NCBI GenBank assembly: GCA_020137815.1
Contig: CM035362.1
Location: forward strand, 5,494,008 to 5,558,007
Reading direction: 5' to 3'
Length of the DNA: 64,000 nt
Origin: Hormiphora californensis
Lineage: Eukaryota > Ctenophora > Tentaculata > Cydippida > Pleurobrachiidae
Position numbers and translations under genes: made by a program. The notes beneath the pieces are model-generated. The model was not told the DNA's origin. It was given only the letters and a program-made list of their open reading frames with translations, and ran no database searches. Shown piece after piece: positions 1 through 14,843 of this stretch; position 1 is the stretch's first letter; each line of letters starts with the position of its first letter.

Positions 1-4651
<4,651 letters not shown>

Positions 4652-4692
<41 letters not shown>

Positions 4693-4727
4693 TTTTTGGG
4701 AAGGGGAAAAAATTTTGAAAGGGAAAA

Positions 4728-4765
<38 letters not shown>

Positions 4766-5208
4766 TTTGATTATTTTTGAAAGAAAATTTTTTTAAATAC
4801 GAGGGGGAAAAAAAGAAAAATTGAAAGAAAAGGGGTTAGGTTAATTTGGGGAAGGGAAAGGGAAGGAGGAGGGGGGGGAAAAAGGGGGGGGAAAAGAGGG
4901 GGGGAAAAAGGGGGGAGGGGGGGGGAAAGGGGGGGGAGGGGAAAAAAAAAAAGGGATGGTGGGGGGGCCAAAAGGGAGAATAGCAACTTTTTTTTCCCCC
5001 CCCTTTTGGAAAAAGGGGGACCCCGGGCTTTTAGAAGAAATTTAAAAAAATTTAAAAGTTGAATTTAAAAATCATTTAAAATTAAAAAACAAGTTCAAAA
5101 TTAAAAATAAAAGAAACCATTAAAACCCCCTAAGGGGGCCCAATTAAAAAATAAAAAACAAGTTAAAATTAAACCCAAAAAATAACCCCCCCAAAAAAAA
5201 ATTTTAAA
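4652..5208. other. Homopolymer-stretched, probably erroneous sequence
   Basis: Begins with 39 G in a row and continues as long mononucleotide runs in an otherwise structureless sequence. A partial copy of the 31-bp unit (5209-5226) reappears directly after it, so this stretch probably replaces array sequence that could not be resolved. ORFs here are composition artefacts. Confidence 0.8.
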
Positions 5209-5226
5209 GAAAGTGAGACAGGGTCG
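5209..5226. repeat. Residual partial 31-bp minisatellite unit
   Basis: GAAAGTGAGACAGGGTCG matches the start of the 31-bp unit, GACAG variant, and marks the true right edge of the array beyond the poor-quality stretch. Confidence 0.8.
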
Positions 5227-5478
5227 TTATGTATAGTTTCCTGTATTAGGCACGGATTCAACAGAGCTGCTGTGTGTATAATTGTTTCTAAATATAGATT
5301 CATTAGCTTTTCTCTCTTCTTCCATTTTTATATCTTTCATTTTCTCTCTTTTAATAAAAGCTTTGCACCTTACTCTTCCTTAGTAAAGATAACAGTCTCT
5401 CCCTTTATCAATACCGAGCTGAGGAAAATACGAAAAATCTGTCTCAGACAAAGATGCATTCATGCGTATCATGTGTAG

Positions 5479-5546
<68 letters not shown>

Positions 5547-6180
5547 ACGACGAATGATAGTTTGTGTTTTTCTACGGCACAAGCACATCCGCAAGATATA
5601 GCTAATTTCTTATTCTTATAACAGCTGTCTACCACGCTTCATCTGGTATCGCCTAGAGGCAGCCGCAGTTCACGCACAGTTCACACACATTCACACACAC
5701 TACACAGTTCACACACAGTTGACAGTTCACACACACTACACACACACTACACAGTTCACACCCGTTCACACACTACACAGTTCACACACATTCACACACA
5801 CTACACAGTTCACACACATTCACACACACTACACAGCTCACACACATTCACACACACTACACAGTTCACACACTACACAGTTCACACACATTCACACACA
5901 CTACACAGTTCACACACATTCACACCCGTTCACACACACACTACATAGTTCACACCTGTTCACACATGCACTCTCCTTTTCGGTGTGTGTATGACATTCA
6001 GTGTACATCTAGACATGCATTAGATGAATATATATTAGATGACTTTTAATGTTCTCTCTCTCTCTCTACCGCACTCACTGTTATACGAGCTCCCTCAGAG
6101 TGTATGGCATTTATTAAAACGCAGATTCTCTGAGCATAATATATAGTCAGACTCAGAGAAGAAGAATCTACATATTACAG
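5227..6180. repeat. Intergenic stretch with (GA)n and a CA-rich tandem repeat
   Basis: No gene recognised. A (GA)n run lies at 5480-5541. From about 5660 to 5975 a CACA-rich array repeats variants of CACACATTCACACACACTAC then ACAGTT. The short Ser/Leu and Thr/His ORFs here are microsatellite translations. Confidence 0.85.
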
Positions 6181-6475
6181 AGGAGAGAGAGAGAGAGAGA
6201 GAGAGTGTGTGTGTGTGAGAGAGAGAGGGAGAGAGAGAGAGAGAGTGAAGAGAGATAGAGAGATAGAGAGATTAGAGAGAGAGAGGGAGAGAGCAGAGTA
6301 TATAAAAGGAGAGAGAGAGAGGAGAGCGATAGACCCCCGGGATTTAAACCCCTCTCTCGTGTCTCGCTTAGCCCTATGGAGCTATCTCTCTCTCTCTCTG
6401 CTCTCTTCCCGCTCTCGCTCTCTCGTCCTCTCGTTCTCCTCCTCTCCTGCTCTCTCGCTCCTCCAGTCGGTCTGA
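6181..6475. repeat. (GA)n and (CT)n microsatellites
   Basis: Imperfect GA repeats at about 6181-6330 are followed by CT repeats at about 6381-6475, an arrangement that can itself fold back. No gene seen. Confidence 0.9.
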
Positions 6476-6537
6476 GGTTTTTTTAACGGGTTGACGCCTT
6501 GTCTGTGCCGGTGGTGACCTTGATAAAATATATAGAA

Positions 6538-6641
6538 TCTTCTGCAGAAGAAAACATTATATATAATGTTTTCTTCTGCAGAGAAAGAGCACTGACCAAC
6601 TGACATAATATATTATGTCAGTTGGTCAGTGCTCTTTCTCT
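6538..6641. repeat. Two abutting perfect palindromes
   Basis: The first palindrome (about 6538-6582) is centred on TATATA with CTTCTGCAGAAGAAAACATT arms. The second (about 6580-6641) is centred on ATAATATATTAT with arms containing GAGCACTGACCAACTGACAT. Neither has a real spacer, so each could extrude as a cruciform. Confidence 0.9.
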
Positions 6642-6843
6642 CTCTCTCTCTTTCAACTTTCTCTCTCTTTCAATCTCAGTCTCAGGTATGCTTAATATTA
6701 AGAGATAGTGAACTTTATGCGGGGAGACTGGAGATAGAGAGAAAGGGAGGTAGGGAAAGAGAGAGTTATGACCAAAGGGGGTAGGTGAGAACCTATATCA
6801 CTAGGAATATTCTATACATCCGGGGTACGATGACCTAACATAA
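6642..6843. other. Non-coding stretch, nothing recognised
   Basis: GA/CT-rich at its left edge, otherwise unremarkable, with no ORF of note. Confidence 0.6.
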
Positions 6844-6916
6844 AGAATCGACCAAATCAGGAAATACTGGCCCCTGATTGGCTGATAACCAGTCACGTGA
6901 CCTAAATAACCTAACA
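6844..6916 (+). mobile_element. Degraded copy of hAT-like MITE (CCAAT/E-box family)
   Basis: Matches the family found in the GALNT introns: GATTGGCTGATAACC followed by AGTCACGTGACCTAAATAAC. The right half is missing and the left terminal repeat is mutated. Confidence 0.75.
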
Positions 6917-7322
6917 TTATATTCAACAAGGAAAGAGTTCAGTGTTTAAAGTGATTTAAGGAAAGGAGAGAGGGTTGTTACCTAATATATTGCTTACTAA
7001 GAAATACCTACAATTTTCCGGGTAGAAAAATATGACGACCGTAAGGAGGGGTAAAAGAAGGAGGGGAAGTAGGGAGGAGCTGAAAATTAAAAAAAATTTA
7101 AAAAAAACCCGTAAGAAGTTTTTATATTACTCCTTTCGGTCACATCTTCTTTTCTTTCAGTTTTTAGTTTTTAATAACCTCAAAAAGCTCTTTTTTCGTG
7201 TGATGCGTTAATTGGTGTAAAATTATACAACGCCTCTTCCGGTACAACCACACGCACACAAACACACACAATTTAGCTTAGAATTGTTTGTGTCCTCCCC
7301 ACGCCTAAACAGACTTATCGAA

Positions 7323-7355
<33 letters not shown>

Positions 7356-8174
7356 GGACACACACACACACACGGACACAATGACAAAATTACACACAAA
7401 GGGTAAATTACATCACACAATGTTCCAGTTTCTAGTGCAACTATAACACATGAACTAAAGGGGAACTAAAGCTGTATAGTGGTGTAGACTCATCAGAGCA
7501 TAAACACACACGACACACACGACACACACATTATACACACAAACACAAACCTATTATGCTTATGATAGGGATATAATGGGCTCTTACACATGCTACGGTG
7601 TCATAGCACTGGCAAGTGCCCCGGGCCCAAAAGGGGGGTGTGGGGGCACAGCCCCCACCATAAACGGGGGTGTGGGGGCAGAGCCCCCACCTTAGAAATA
7701 CCCTCTAACTCAAAAAATAAAAGAGAGAGCACACGCAACACATCTACACACAAGCGAGTGAAAACCTGCCAGTGCTACTATATACCATTGCAGATTTCGG
7801 GGTTTTTGATGCTTTAAAAAAAGCATGTTCCATGATGAAGTAGAGAGCTGAATTTTGTACTCTGAGGGCCCTCATAGTAGGAGAAGAGGTATGCAAATTT
7901 TCAGAACAGATCGGATGTAAGGTAAAAATTTGCCAGAGGGGTCCCAAAATGCAAAAAATGTAGGAGGGGGAGGGGGCGGGGAGGGGAGGGGGAGGGGGGA
8001 GGAGGACGCTTTTTTTATCTTTAAGTGTTCTCCTAAACCACAAATAGTAGAGACTTGCCGTTTGGAACAGTGGTTCCTTACATCATTGCGCTCGGTAATA
8101 GCTGTGCGAGAACTTCGAAATCGCTATAGTTCATTAATTATTCATTAATTAGTCATTAAATATTCATTTAAACC
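6917..8174. other. Intergenic, (AC)n and a GC-rich hairpin pair
   Basis: No gene recognised. (AC)n runs lie at about 7250-7375 and 7500-7545. At about 7630-7692 a GGGTGTGGGGGCA...AGCCCCCACC hairpin motif occurs twice in tandem. The 7590-8148 ORFs are short, overlapping on both strands and not convincing. Confidence 0.6.
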
Positions 8175-8652
8175 ATGGTCGCGATATGACACGACTCGAA
8201 GGTCATAGAATCTTGAAACCGGTCTTATTCGACGCGGAATCATCGATTTATGGGGGGTCTTACTCGGGACGAAAATCTCTATCTCGCACCGTTAAGCCGT
8301 TATTTGCATATTTATGCACCTATTCACGATTTTATGCATATTTTCAATATTTTCACTTCGGCTGGTCCTAGAACGTTTTCATGGAGATATTTCGACGCAA
8401 ATAGTCGATTTATGGGGGGTCGTCCCCCGGACAAAAAGTCGTATCTCGCACCGTTAAGCCGTTATTTGCATATTTATGCACCGATTCATGATTTAATGCA
8501 TATTCTGAATATTTCCAGTTCGGCTGATCCTAGAACGTTTTCATGGACATATTTCGACGCAAAATAGTCGATTTATGGGGGGTCTTACTCGGGACAAAAA
8601 TCTCTATCTGGCACCGTTAAGCCGTTATTTGCATATTTATGAACTATTCAAG
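8175..8652. repeat. 162-163-bp tandem repeat, about 2.5-3 copies
   Basis: The phrase CGATTTATGGGGGGTC recurs at 8244, 8406 and 8569. Each copy continues with CACCGTTAAGCCGTTATTTG about 50 bp later and GAACGTTTTCATGGA further on. Copies differ by scattered substitutions. Part of the unit resembles the core of the fold-back element near 28.1 kb. Confidence 0.85.
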
Positions 8653-8715
8653 TTCGAAAATATGCAGAAATAAGAAAAAAATAGCTTTTTCTATTTAACA
8701 CCAAAAAGAACAGAA

Positions 8716-9138
8716 ATTAAGTCCAAAAACCAATTAGATAAATTAGTTTGGATGCCCGGGCCCATGTGGTGTCACGGGGGTAACACCTTTAGGCTACTGT
8801 CATAAATGATGGATATCGAGAGATAAAGGCAAAAGAAATTAGGATAGAAAGAGTGAGATATAATCAAGAAAGACGGAGAGATAAATAAGAGGAGGGAGAA
8901 AAAAGAGAGATATAGTGAAAGAAACAGCGAGAGAGAAAGAGAGAGAGAGAGAGAAATAGTGTGAGAGAGAGAGAGAGTGAGAGAGAGAATGAGAGATAGA
9001 TAGAGATAGAAAGATTGAAGGATAACAATTAACGAGATATGCCGTTAATTATGGCAGTAGCCTAAAGGTGTTACCCCCGTGACACCACATGGGCCCGGGC
9101 ATCCAAACTAATTTATCTAATTGGTTTTTGGACTTAAT
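8716..9138. mobile_element. Element with 90-bp inverted repeats (fold-back/MITE-like)
   Basis: 8716-8805 and 9049-9138 are near-perfect reverse complements (for example TGGATGCCCGGGCCCATGTG on the left and its complement on the right). They enclose about 240 bp of GA-rich microsatellite. No clear target duplication was found, so the class is unknown. Confidence 0.8.
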
Positions 9139-9936
9139 AATTCACTACATGGTTTCTGATTGTGGGTGATCAATGACAGATCGGCAAGAACACGAAAATA
9201 TGCAGATACAATATGTCGAAATGTTTTATTCGACAAGAATATGTATGTAATTGGTAGTCTTCGGTGTCGGAAACAAAAATCCGACACCGGGGTCTGAGAT
9301 AATTGTTGTCTTCGGTTTTAGCTTTCGGTGTCGGTATCTCAATCTGTGATCTTCGCTTTTTGCTGGTCACTCCTCTTGTCCTCAGAGTGGTTTAATTACT
9401 CATCCTTGAATCCGGATTGACGTCAAGCTACATCCAGGTTGTTATGACTATGTTCTAACCCTCCCTTTACATTTGTAAAGGTGCACCCGAAACACAATCT
9501 AGCTTCTCAAATACCAGGTTGTTATTACTATCTCCTCCATGTTATGACTATCTCCGACCTCCGTAATAATTCAAGTTGTTCCAAGTAACTATTCCATACC
9601 AGTTTATACCAAACGGACACATACAGACGCAGACAGACACACAAACGCAAAGTATTATACACGGACACACGGACACAAAATATTATGCACGAGTCAGCAT
9701 AACGGGCTGTTACACACAGAACTTTATTATATACACGAGAGTTCACACACACAGACACAAGTTTCCCACATTAGAATGCTTTATAAGAGTGTACCCGGAT
9801 ATACACAGCACACATCATCATGCTTCTAGATCTTTCCCTGAATTTATCTATTTTTCATATTTATTTCTCTCTGCCTGAATATAATCTTTCTTTTTTTGTA
9901 CTTTTATCTGAAATACGTCTTTTCACTTATTCTATA
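9139..9936. other. Intergenic; short hairpin, no gene
   Basis: Contains a 10-bp perfect hairpin at 9262-9289 (CGGTGTCGGA, loop AACAAAAA) and an AC-rich stretch near 9610-9760. A short motif CCCTCCCTTTACATTTGTAAA near 9450 belongs to a small dispersed repeat also seen near 18.2, 20.1 and 23.6 kb. No coding sequence recognised. Confidence 0.55.
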
Positions 9937-10495
9937 TAGTAGGCCCGTTCGCCCTACGGGCGAATTTCGGGGAAATGGTAGCTGGATTAGGGAACGCTGA
10001 CATCACCTGCACCATCCGTCCCTACCCATGTTGGTGTACGCTCTGGGCTTCCTGACAATGTCAAGGTGCGAATTTAAGAGATCAAGGGAGGTGCAATACT
10101 GTTCCAGAAACTCATCACGTGAAAACTTGGCCGCTATGTAGCCGATTCGGAGATTTCTATATTCGACTTGAGTAATCGCCGTTGGGCGACGTTGGGTAAA
10201 GCTATCAGTAGTCGTTGATAAGCTCGCTTGAACACGTTGGCGTAATCTGTCATATTCTCTAGCCTGCTCCCTGACAGCAGCAGTTCACAGCTGCAGACCT
10301 AGATAAACGTTGCTGAATAGCGCTTAGGGTGGAAGAGCTAGACATCAGGACAAAAGTAAAAGAATGCACGTGCAGAATTGAATTTCCCCTTGGTACCCAA
10401 CTGCAACCGGGAGAGAGATCTCCAAGTCCCTCTAAAAATTGCACGTGCAAGTGTAGTTGCTAGGTGACATGTGTCACACAATTTGCTTAGTAAGT
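9937..10495 (-). mobile_element. Hairpin-ended dispersed repeat, copy 1 (Helitron-like?)
   Basis: Shares long near-identical stretches with 30863-31326. One end carries a perfect hairpin TTCGCCC-TAC-GGGCGAA about 10 bp inside the boundary. On the minus strand this resembles the subterminal 3' hairpin of Helitrons, and the minus strand also holds a short Arg/Ser-rich ORF. A canonical CTRR end is not obvious, so the class is an inference. Flanking sequences differ completely between copies, which defines the ends. Confidence 0.55.
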
Positions 10496-10500
10496 ATTTT

Positions 10501-11521
10501 GGTCAAAATGGTTCTAACAAAAACCAGTGTTCTAGAGAATTGTCTGGCGAACATTTTGGTTGCAAGATTGACTTTCCAAGTCTTACCAATCGTGAGATAT
10601 ATCGTCGTAAAGTCAAAATTACGTGTTCAAGAAATCCGACCGGGGTTCACGTTTTGAAAAATTCACAAATGCAAAGTTGCTCGGATCACATTGCATCCCT
10701 CATAAGAGTTGTGGGAAATTGTCTGGCGGTCATTTTGGTACCCGGGTTTTTATCCTAGCTCAATGTTTAGAGTGTCTTATGACTGTCAGAACTGGAATTT
10801 TCCCAAAAGTGGTCGCAGGTATCACATTGCATTTTGCCCTGTTATGAAGCTCATAGCTGCTTGAGTAACATCTTAGTGTATGATAGGGTTGAGATAGACC
10901 ACTTGCGTATCCTACACATTAACAGGGGCCTTGCCAAATCGTCATAACAACCCTGTCAAGTGTCTAGATGAAATTGAGACGATTATCATGGGATTACACA
11001 CGACACCGAGCCACCTAATTAGGGGTTGTGAGCCGATACCAACTAAGACTCAGCATAGAAAAATCTTCATGTTCCTACAGTCATAACGCAACTTAAACGT
11101 AGAGCTATGGAAAAAACCATGGTATCAAAATGAACCTTAAACGATTCCAATGAAGCTCGTGTAAATTTCAAATCATTTTACCCATTTGTTGATGACACGT
11201 GATCCCCTCAAAAATGCTGGTTGAATTTCGTCTTTAGACAGTCATAAGACACTCTAAACATTGAGCTAGGACAAAAACCCGGGTACCAAAATGACCGCCA
11301 GACAATTTCCCACAACTCTTATGAGGGATGAAATGTGATCCGAGCAACTTTGCATTTGTGAATTTTTCAAAACGTGAACCCCGGTCGGATTTCATAATCA
11401 CGTACTTGTGACTTTGCGACGATATATCTGACGATTGGTAAGACTTGGAACATCAATCTTGTACCCAAATGTGCGCCTGACAATTCTCTACAACACTGTT
11501 TTTGGTTGAGCCGTTTTGACC
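10501..11521. mobile_element. Fold-back element with about 285-bp inverted arms
   Basis: 10501-10787 and 11237-11521 are diverged reverse complements (for example ATTGTCTGGCGGTCATTTTG on the left). The spacer is about 450 bp. No transposase ORF lies inside. It directly abuts the hairpin-ended repeat to its left. Confidence 0.8.
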
Positions 11522-12604
11522 TACTTTTCGATGAGTTATGGGCATTTGAATGGAACCCACTCATCACCCAAAATCACAGGTGATGCAAAGACAGTGGGAC
11601 ACCCTGTAGTATGATTTACCCAGGAGAGAAAGAAAGAAAAATACAAATAACATGAAAACAACAGCATTTCTAAGTGACACAGAACACACAGCTTCTGTAA
11701 GCGCCAATAAAGGAGGTTTACGGTAGCGTGTGGGTAATAGGAATTATGAAATGGGGTGACGTTTGGTTTGTAAACTTGTTAAATATTGCAAACTTGTTAA
11801 ATATTGAAAAGACAAGTCGATCCTCATTTTATTGTATAGAATATCAAAAAGGTTCTGCAAAATAAAATGAGGATCGACTGAGAACGAGAGGAGGACTGAG
11901 ATCGAGAGGAGGACTGAGTGGCGGACTGAGAAGCAGTGAATGTTTGTTATGTACTTACTTGAGAGTAAGTTCTCTTGATGTAAACAAGGAAAACTATACT
12001 TCTTGGCTCGTTGTACTGCTTGTTGTAGGACCACGAGATCTGAAAAAAGGTGTTTTGTTCTTAAGGCCAGAGGGGGGGGGGTCGACCGATTTTTGACCCT
12101 TATTTTAGTCCATTTTTGGGGTTACCATCATGTGATAGCGCTTGGCATACCGGACCAGATGGATATGACAAAATTGATTTTGCACGAACGGTCTGGGAGA
12201 AAACGGGTTTTTTTTGTTGTTTTTGTTGTGTCATAATAATTATTGGGCAGGTGTGGAAAAGAGGGTCGAATAAGGCGAGGTAATCTTTCTGATATTCTTT
12301 GTTTTAAATACTAAAGAACAGGTGAGGTATAGTGAATCTCTCTCTCTCCATGGTATTTACCCCGATATTGGACTGAGTCCTCAGTTTGGGTGCAGGAGTC
12401 ATGCTCGATGGGTAAAGACTATGATTTATATTCCACCACTCTTGTGTCCAATTGAACATGCGTGTATTACTCTCGTTGTCCTTCAACCTGGAGAAGAGAG
12501 GGATTAGAGGAGGTCGAGTGATGGGGATAGAGATAGAGATAGAGATAGAGTGAGAGAGTGAGAGAGATAGAGAGAGGGAGGGAGAGAGAGACAGAGAGAG
12601 AGAG

Positions 12605-12636
<32 letters not shown>

Positions 12637-12645
12637 GAGAGAGAG

Positions 12646-12679
<34 letters not shown>

Positions 12680-12681
12680 GA

Positions 12682-12757
<76 letters not shown>

Positions 12758-14815
12758 GAGACAGCGAATCTAAACCACCTACCACTTCATGTGTGAGCAT
12801 CCTTTTTCGCATGACTCATTATTGTCACATTGCTCATGGCACCTTCCATGTCGACCGTTTATTGCCATAAACTTGCAACCTGCGGATAGTATAGTAATAT
12901 AGTAAGACACATCGATTGTCAATCAAACATGAGGCTAATAAACAGTTATCCGATCACCCAACTGTCTACTGTAAGACACATGGCGATTTAGCAAATAACA
13001 AATTGACCCATGTCCCATTTCTCCCACAGCTCAGTACGTACGTAGGTACCGTTGCTTTTACTTTTGATTCAAATCAAATCCAGAACATACCTTGGTCACA
13101 GGCGTTGCAGGGACCATTATCAGGGAGGCACCGATATAAACATTCCTTGTTCTTCTCTCGACTATCCTCAAAGGTGCATGTTTCCAAAGGATCCTCTGGG
13201 CTAGTCGTTTTTAGAGACCAGTTACCAAACCTGAGGAATTATCAATGAGGTGAGGTAGTAATAATGAGGTATTAATGAGGTGAGGTATCAATGAAGGGAG
13301 GTGAATCCCTCCATATATCTCCACCACGGACGGTGTAGTCAGCCCTACACAGCTGATCCAGAGAAAGGGAGAAATGAAGTTTGATAACTTACGATTGCAT
13401 ACACCAGGAGATACATCGTCCTTCCTCAATATCACTTATGTATCTATCAATCTCCTCAACTGCCTCAACTTTAAACTCGCTTATTTGAAGGCTGGGGGAG
13501 GATATTTCATGATATTAAACTTAATTTAAAGTGTGTGTTATCAACAACTAATACTATAAATAATGAACACACAATTACTGCGATAACTTACAAAAATATA
13601 AATGTTAGGATTTGTACAAAACTCATCATAATAGGTGCATCACAAGAGTTCAGTGACTCGAGTGTAACCGAGTTACACCATCTCTCTTTATCGCTCTGCT
13701 ACCGCTAGTAAAATAGATATATAGTTAGTGAATAGTTATGATCGAAAGTGATTGATATTGAGTTCTGAAAAAGGAATTTGCTGCGAAAAAAGACGTTTAG
13801 TAGGAGACACTAGTGTTGTACACGCAATAATATGGCCAGGGAGATTCCATAATCTGTGCATACCGTGTCCCGTGATGAGAGAGTTTTTAAAATATGGCCC
13901 CTTAGTGCTCAGTGCTCACAAGTCACATACCAAAAAATACGCTACACTAAAATGGCTGTAATCACCGTCCATCGAACTACCGTCTCGCCTCTTGATAATT
14001 CATAATTCCAGTAATCTTTATTTTTATTTTTACAGCCTTGTAACGGTGTGAGCTGCATGCTCACACTTCTCAGTGACCTGATATTATGAGGGCAGTGGTC
14101 AGTGGGGACTGGGGAGCCCGGCGCGCCCAAGGTCCAGGCGCTCCCTTCTCTGGAAAGGGGCAGTCCTTTTAACGAAATCCGTGGAATGAAAAGGGAACTA
14201 TTAACTGAACATTTTAAGTGTGTCTTTAGACTCAATGGAGTTGCTTGACACACGCTCGTACAGCGCGGAACTCGACGTTCTTTTGACATTTTATTTTTTA
14301 AGGAAGCTGCGTTAAAAAAAGCGAAGTGGACTGAATTTTTTATTTGAAATTCAGACATCCGTAGCGCGTCACAAATGCAATGCAATAACTTTTTTCGCGC
14401 GTTACATATTGTGCGTTTGACAATTCTTGATTAAGCTACGCCGCGCATCAAAGAAAGTTCGAAATGTTTAAACACGTAAAAAATTTGTTTTTCCAGTTGT
14501 TCGAGAAAACGGGATACGCCTACGACCAATGCATCCGTTATCTTCGACTCAGACTATCTTTCGCCATGGTGCGATCAATAACTGTTTCCATCAGGGGGCA
14601 TCGGGGTAGATTGAGGGGCGAGGGCAACAGGGACGAGCAGCTATATCAAGTGGGGTAATAGACTCATTTTATGTTTAATTTATTACAGTTTTTATCATTG
14701 TTAAGTGTCTACACTATTTATATTCAGGCCGATGTTGGCCGCCACCCCCCCGTTGTTCGAGTTTGTTGGCCAGCGTTAAAATCTGGGTGTTTTGGGAGTG
14801 CTGACAAACGGTTTT
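11522..14815. other. Intergenic, no supported gene; GA tract and a hairpin
   Basis: Holds a 19-bp stem hairpin at 11815-11879 and a long imperfect (GA)n tract at 12520-12765. A roughly 48-bp segment near 12920-12968 recurs inverted near 25160-25208. The 147-codon minus-strand ORF at 13942-14385 has no recognisable motif and coding-unlike composition, so I do not call it a gene. Confidence 0.6.
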
Positions 14816-14843
14816 TTAGGGTTAGGGCTAAAGTAGGGTTAGG
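14816..14843. repeat. Telomere-like TTAGGG run, left of LINE
   Basis: TTAGGGTTAGGG followed by degenerate units (GCTAAAGTAGGGTTAGG) immediately before the LINE reading frame opens. Confidence 0.8.

Noticed and set aside
12504-12812. Ser-Leu-repeat ORFs here and in many other GA/CT tracts
   Set aside because: They are dinucleotide repeats read in frame, with matching ORFs on the other strand.
14040-14180. GC-rich GAGCTGCATGCTCACAC stretch as a structured RNA gene
   Set aside because: It has short hairpins but matches no RNA family I can recognise.
13942-14385. 147-codon minus-strand ORF
   Set aside because: No motif, no splice context and composition like the surrounding non-coding DNA.
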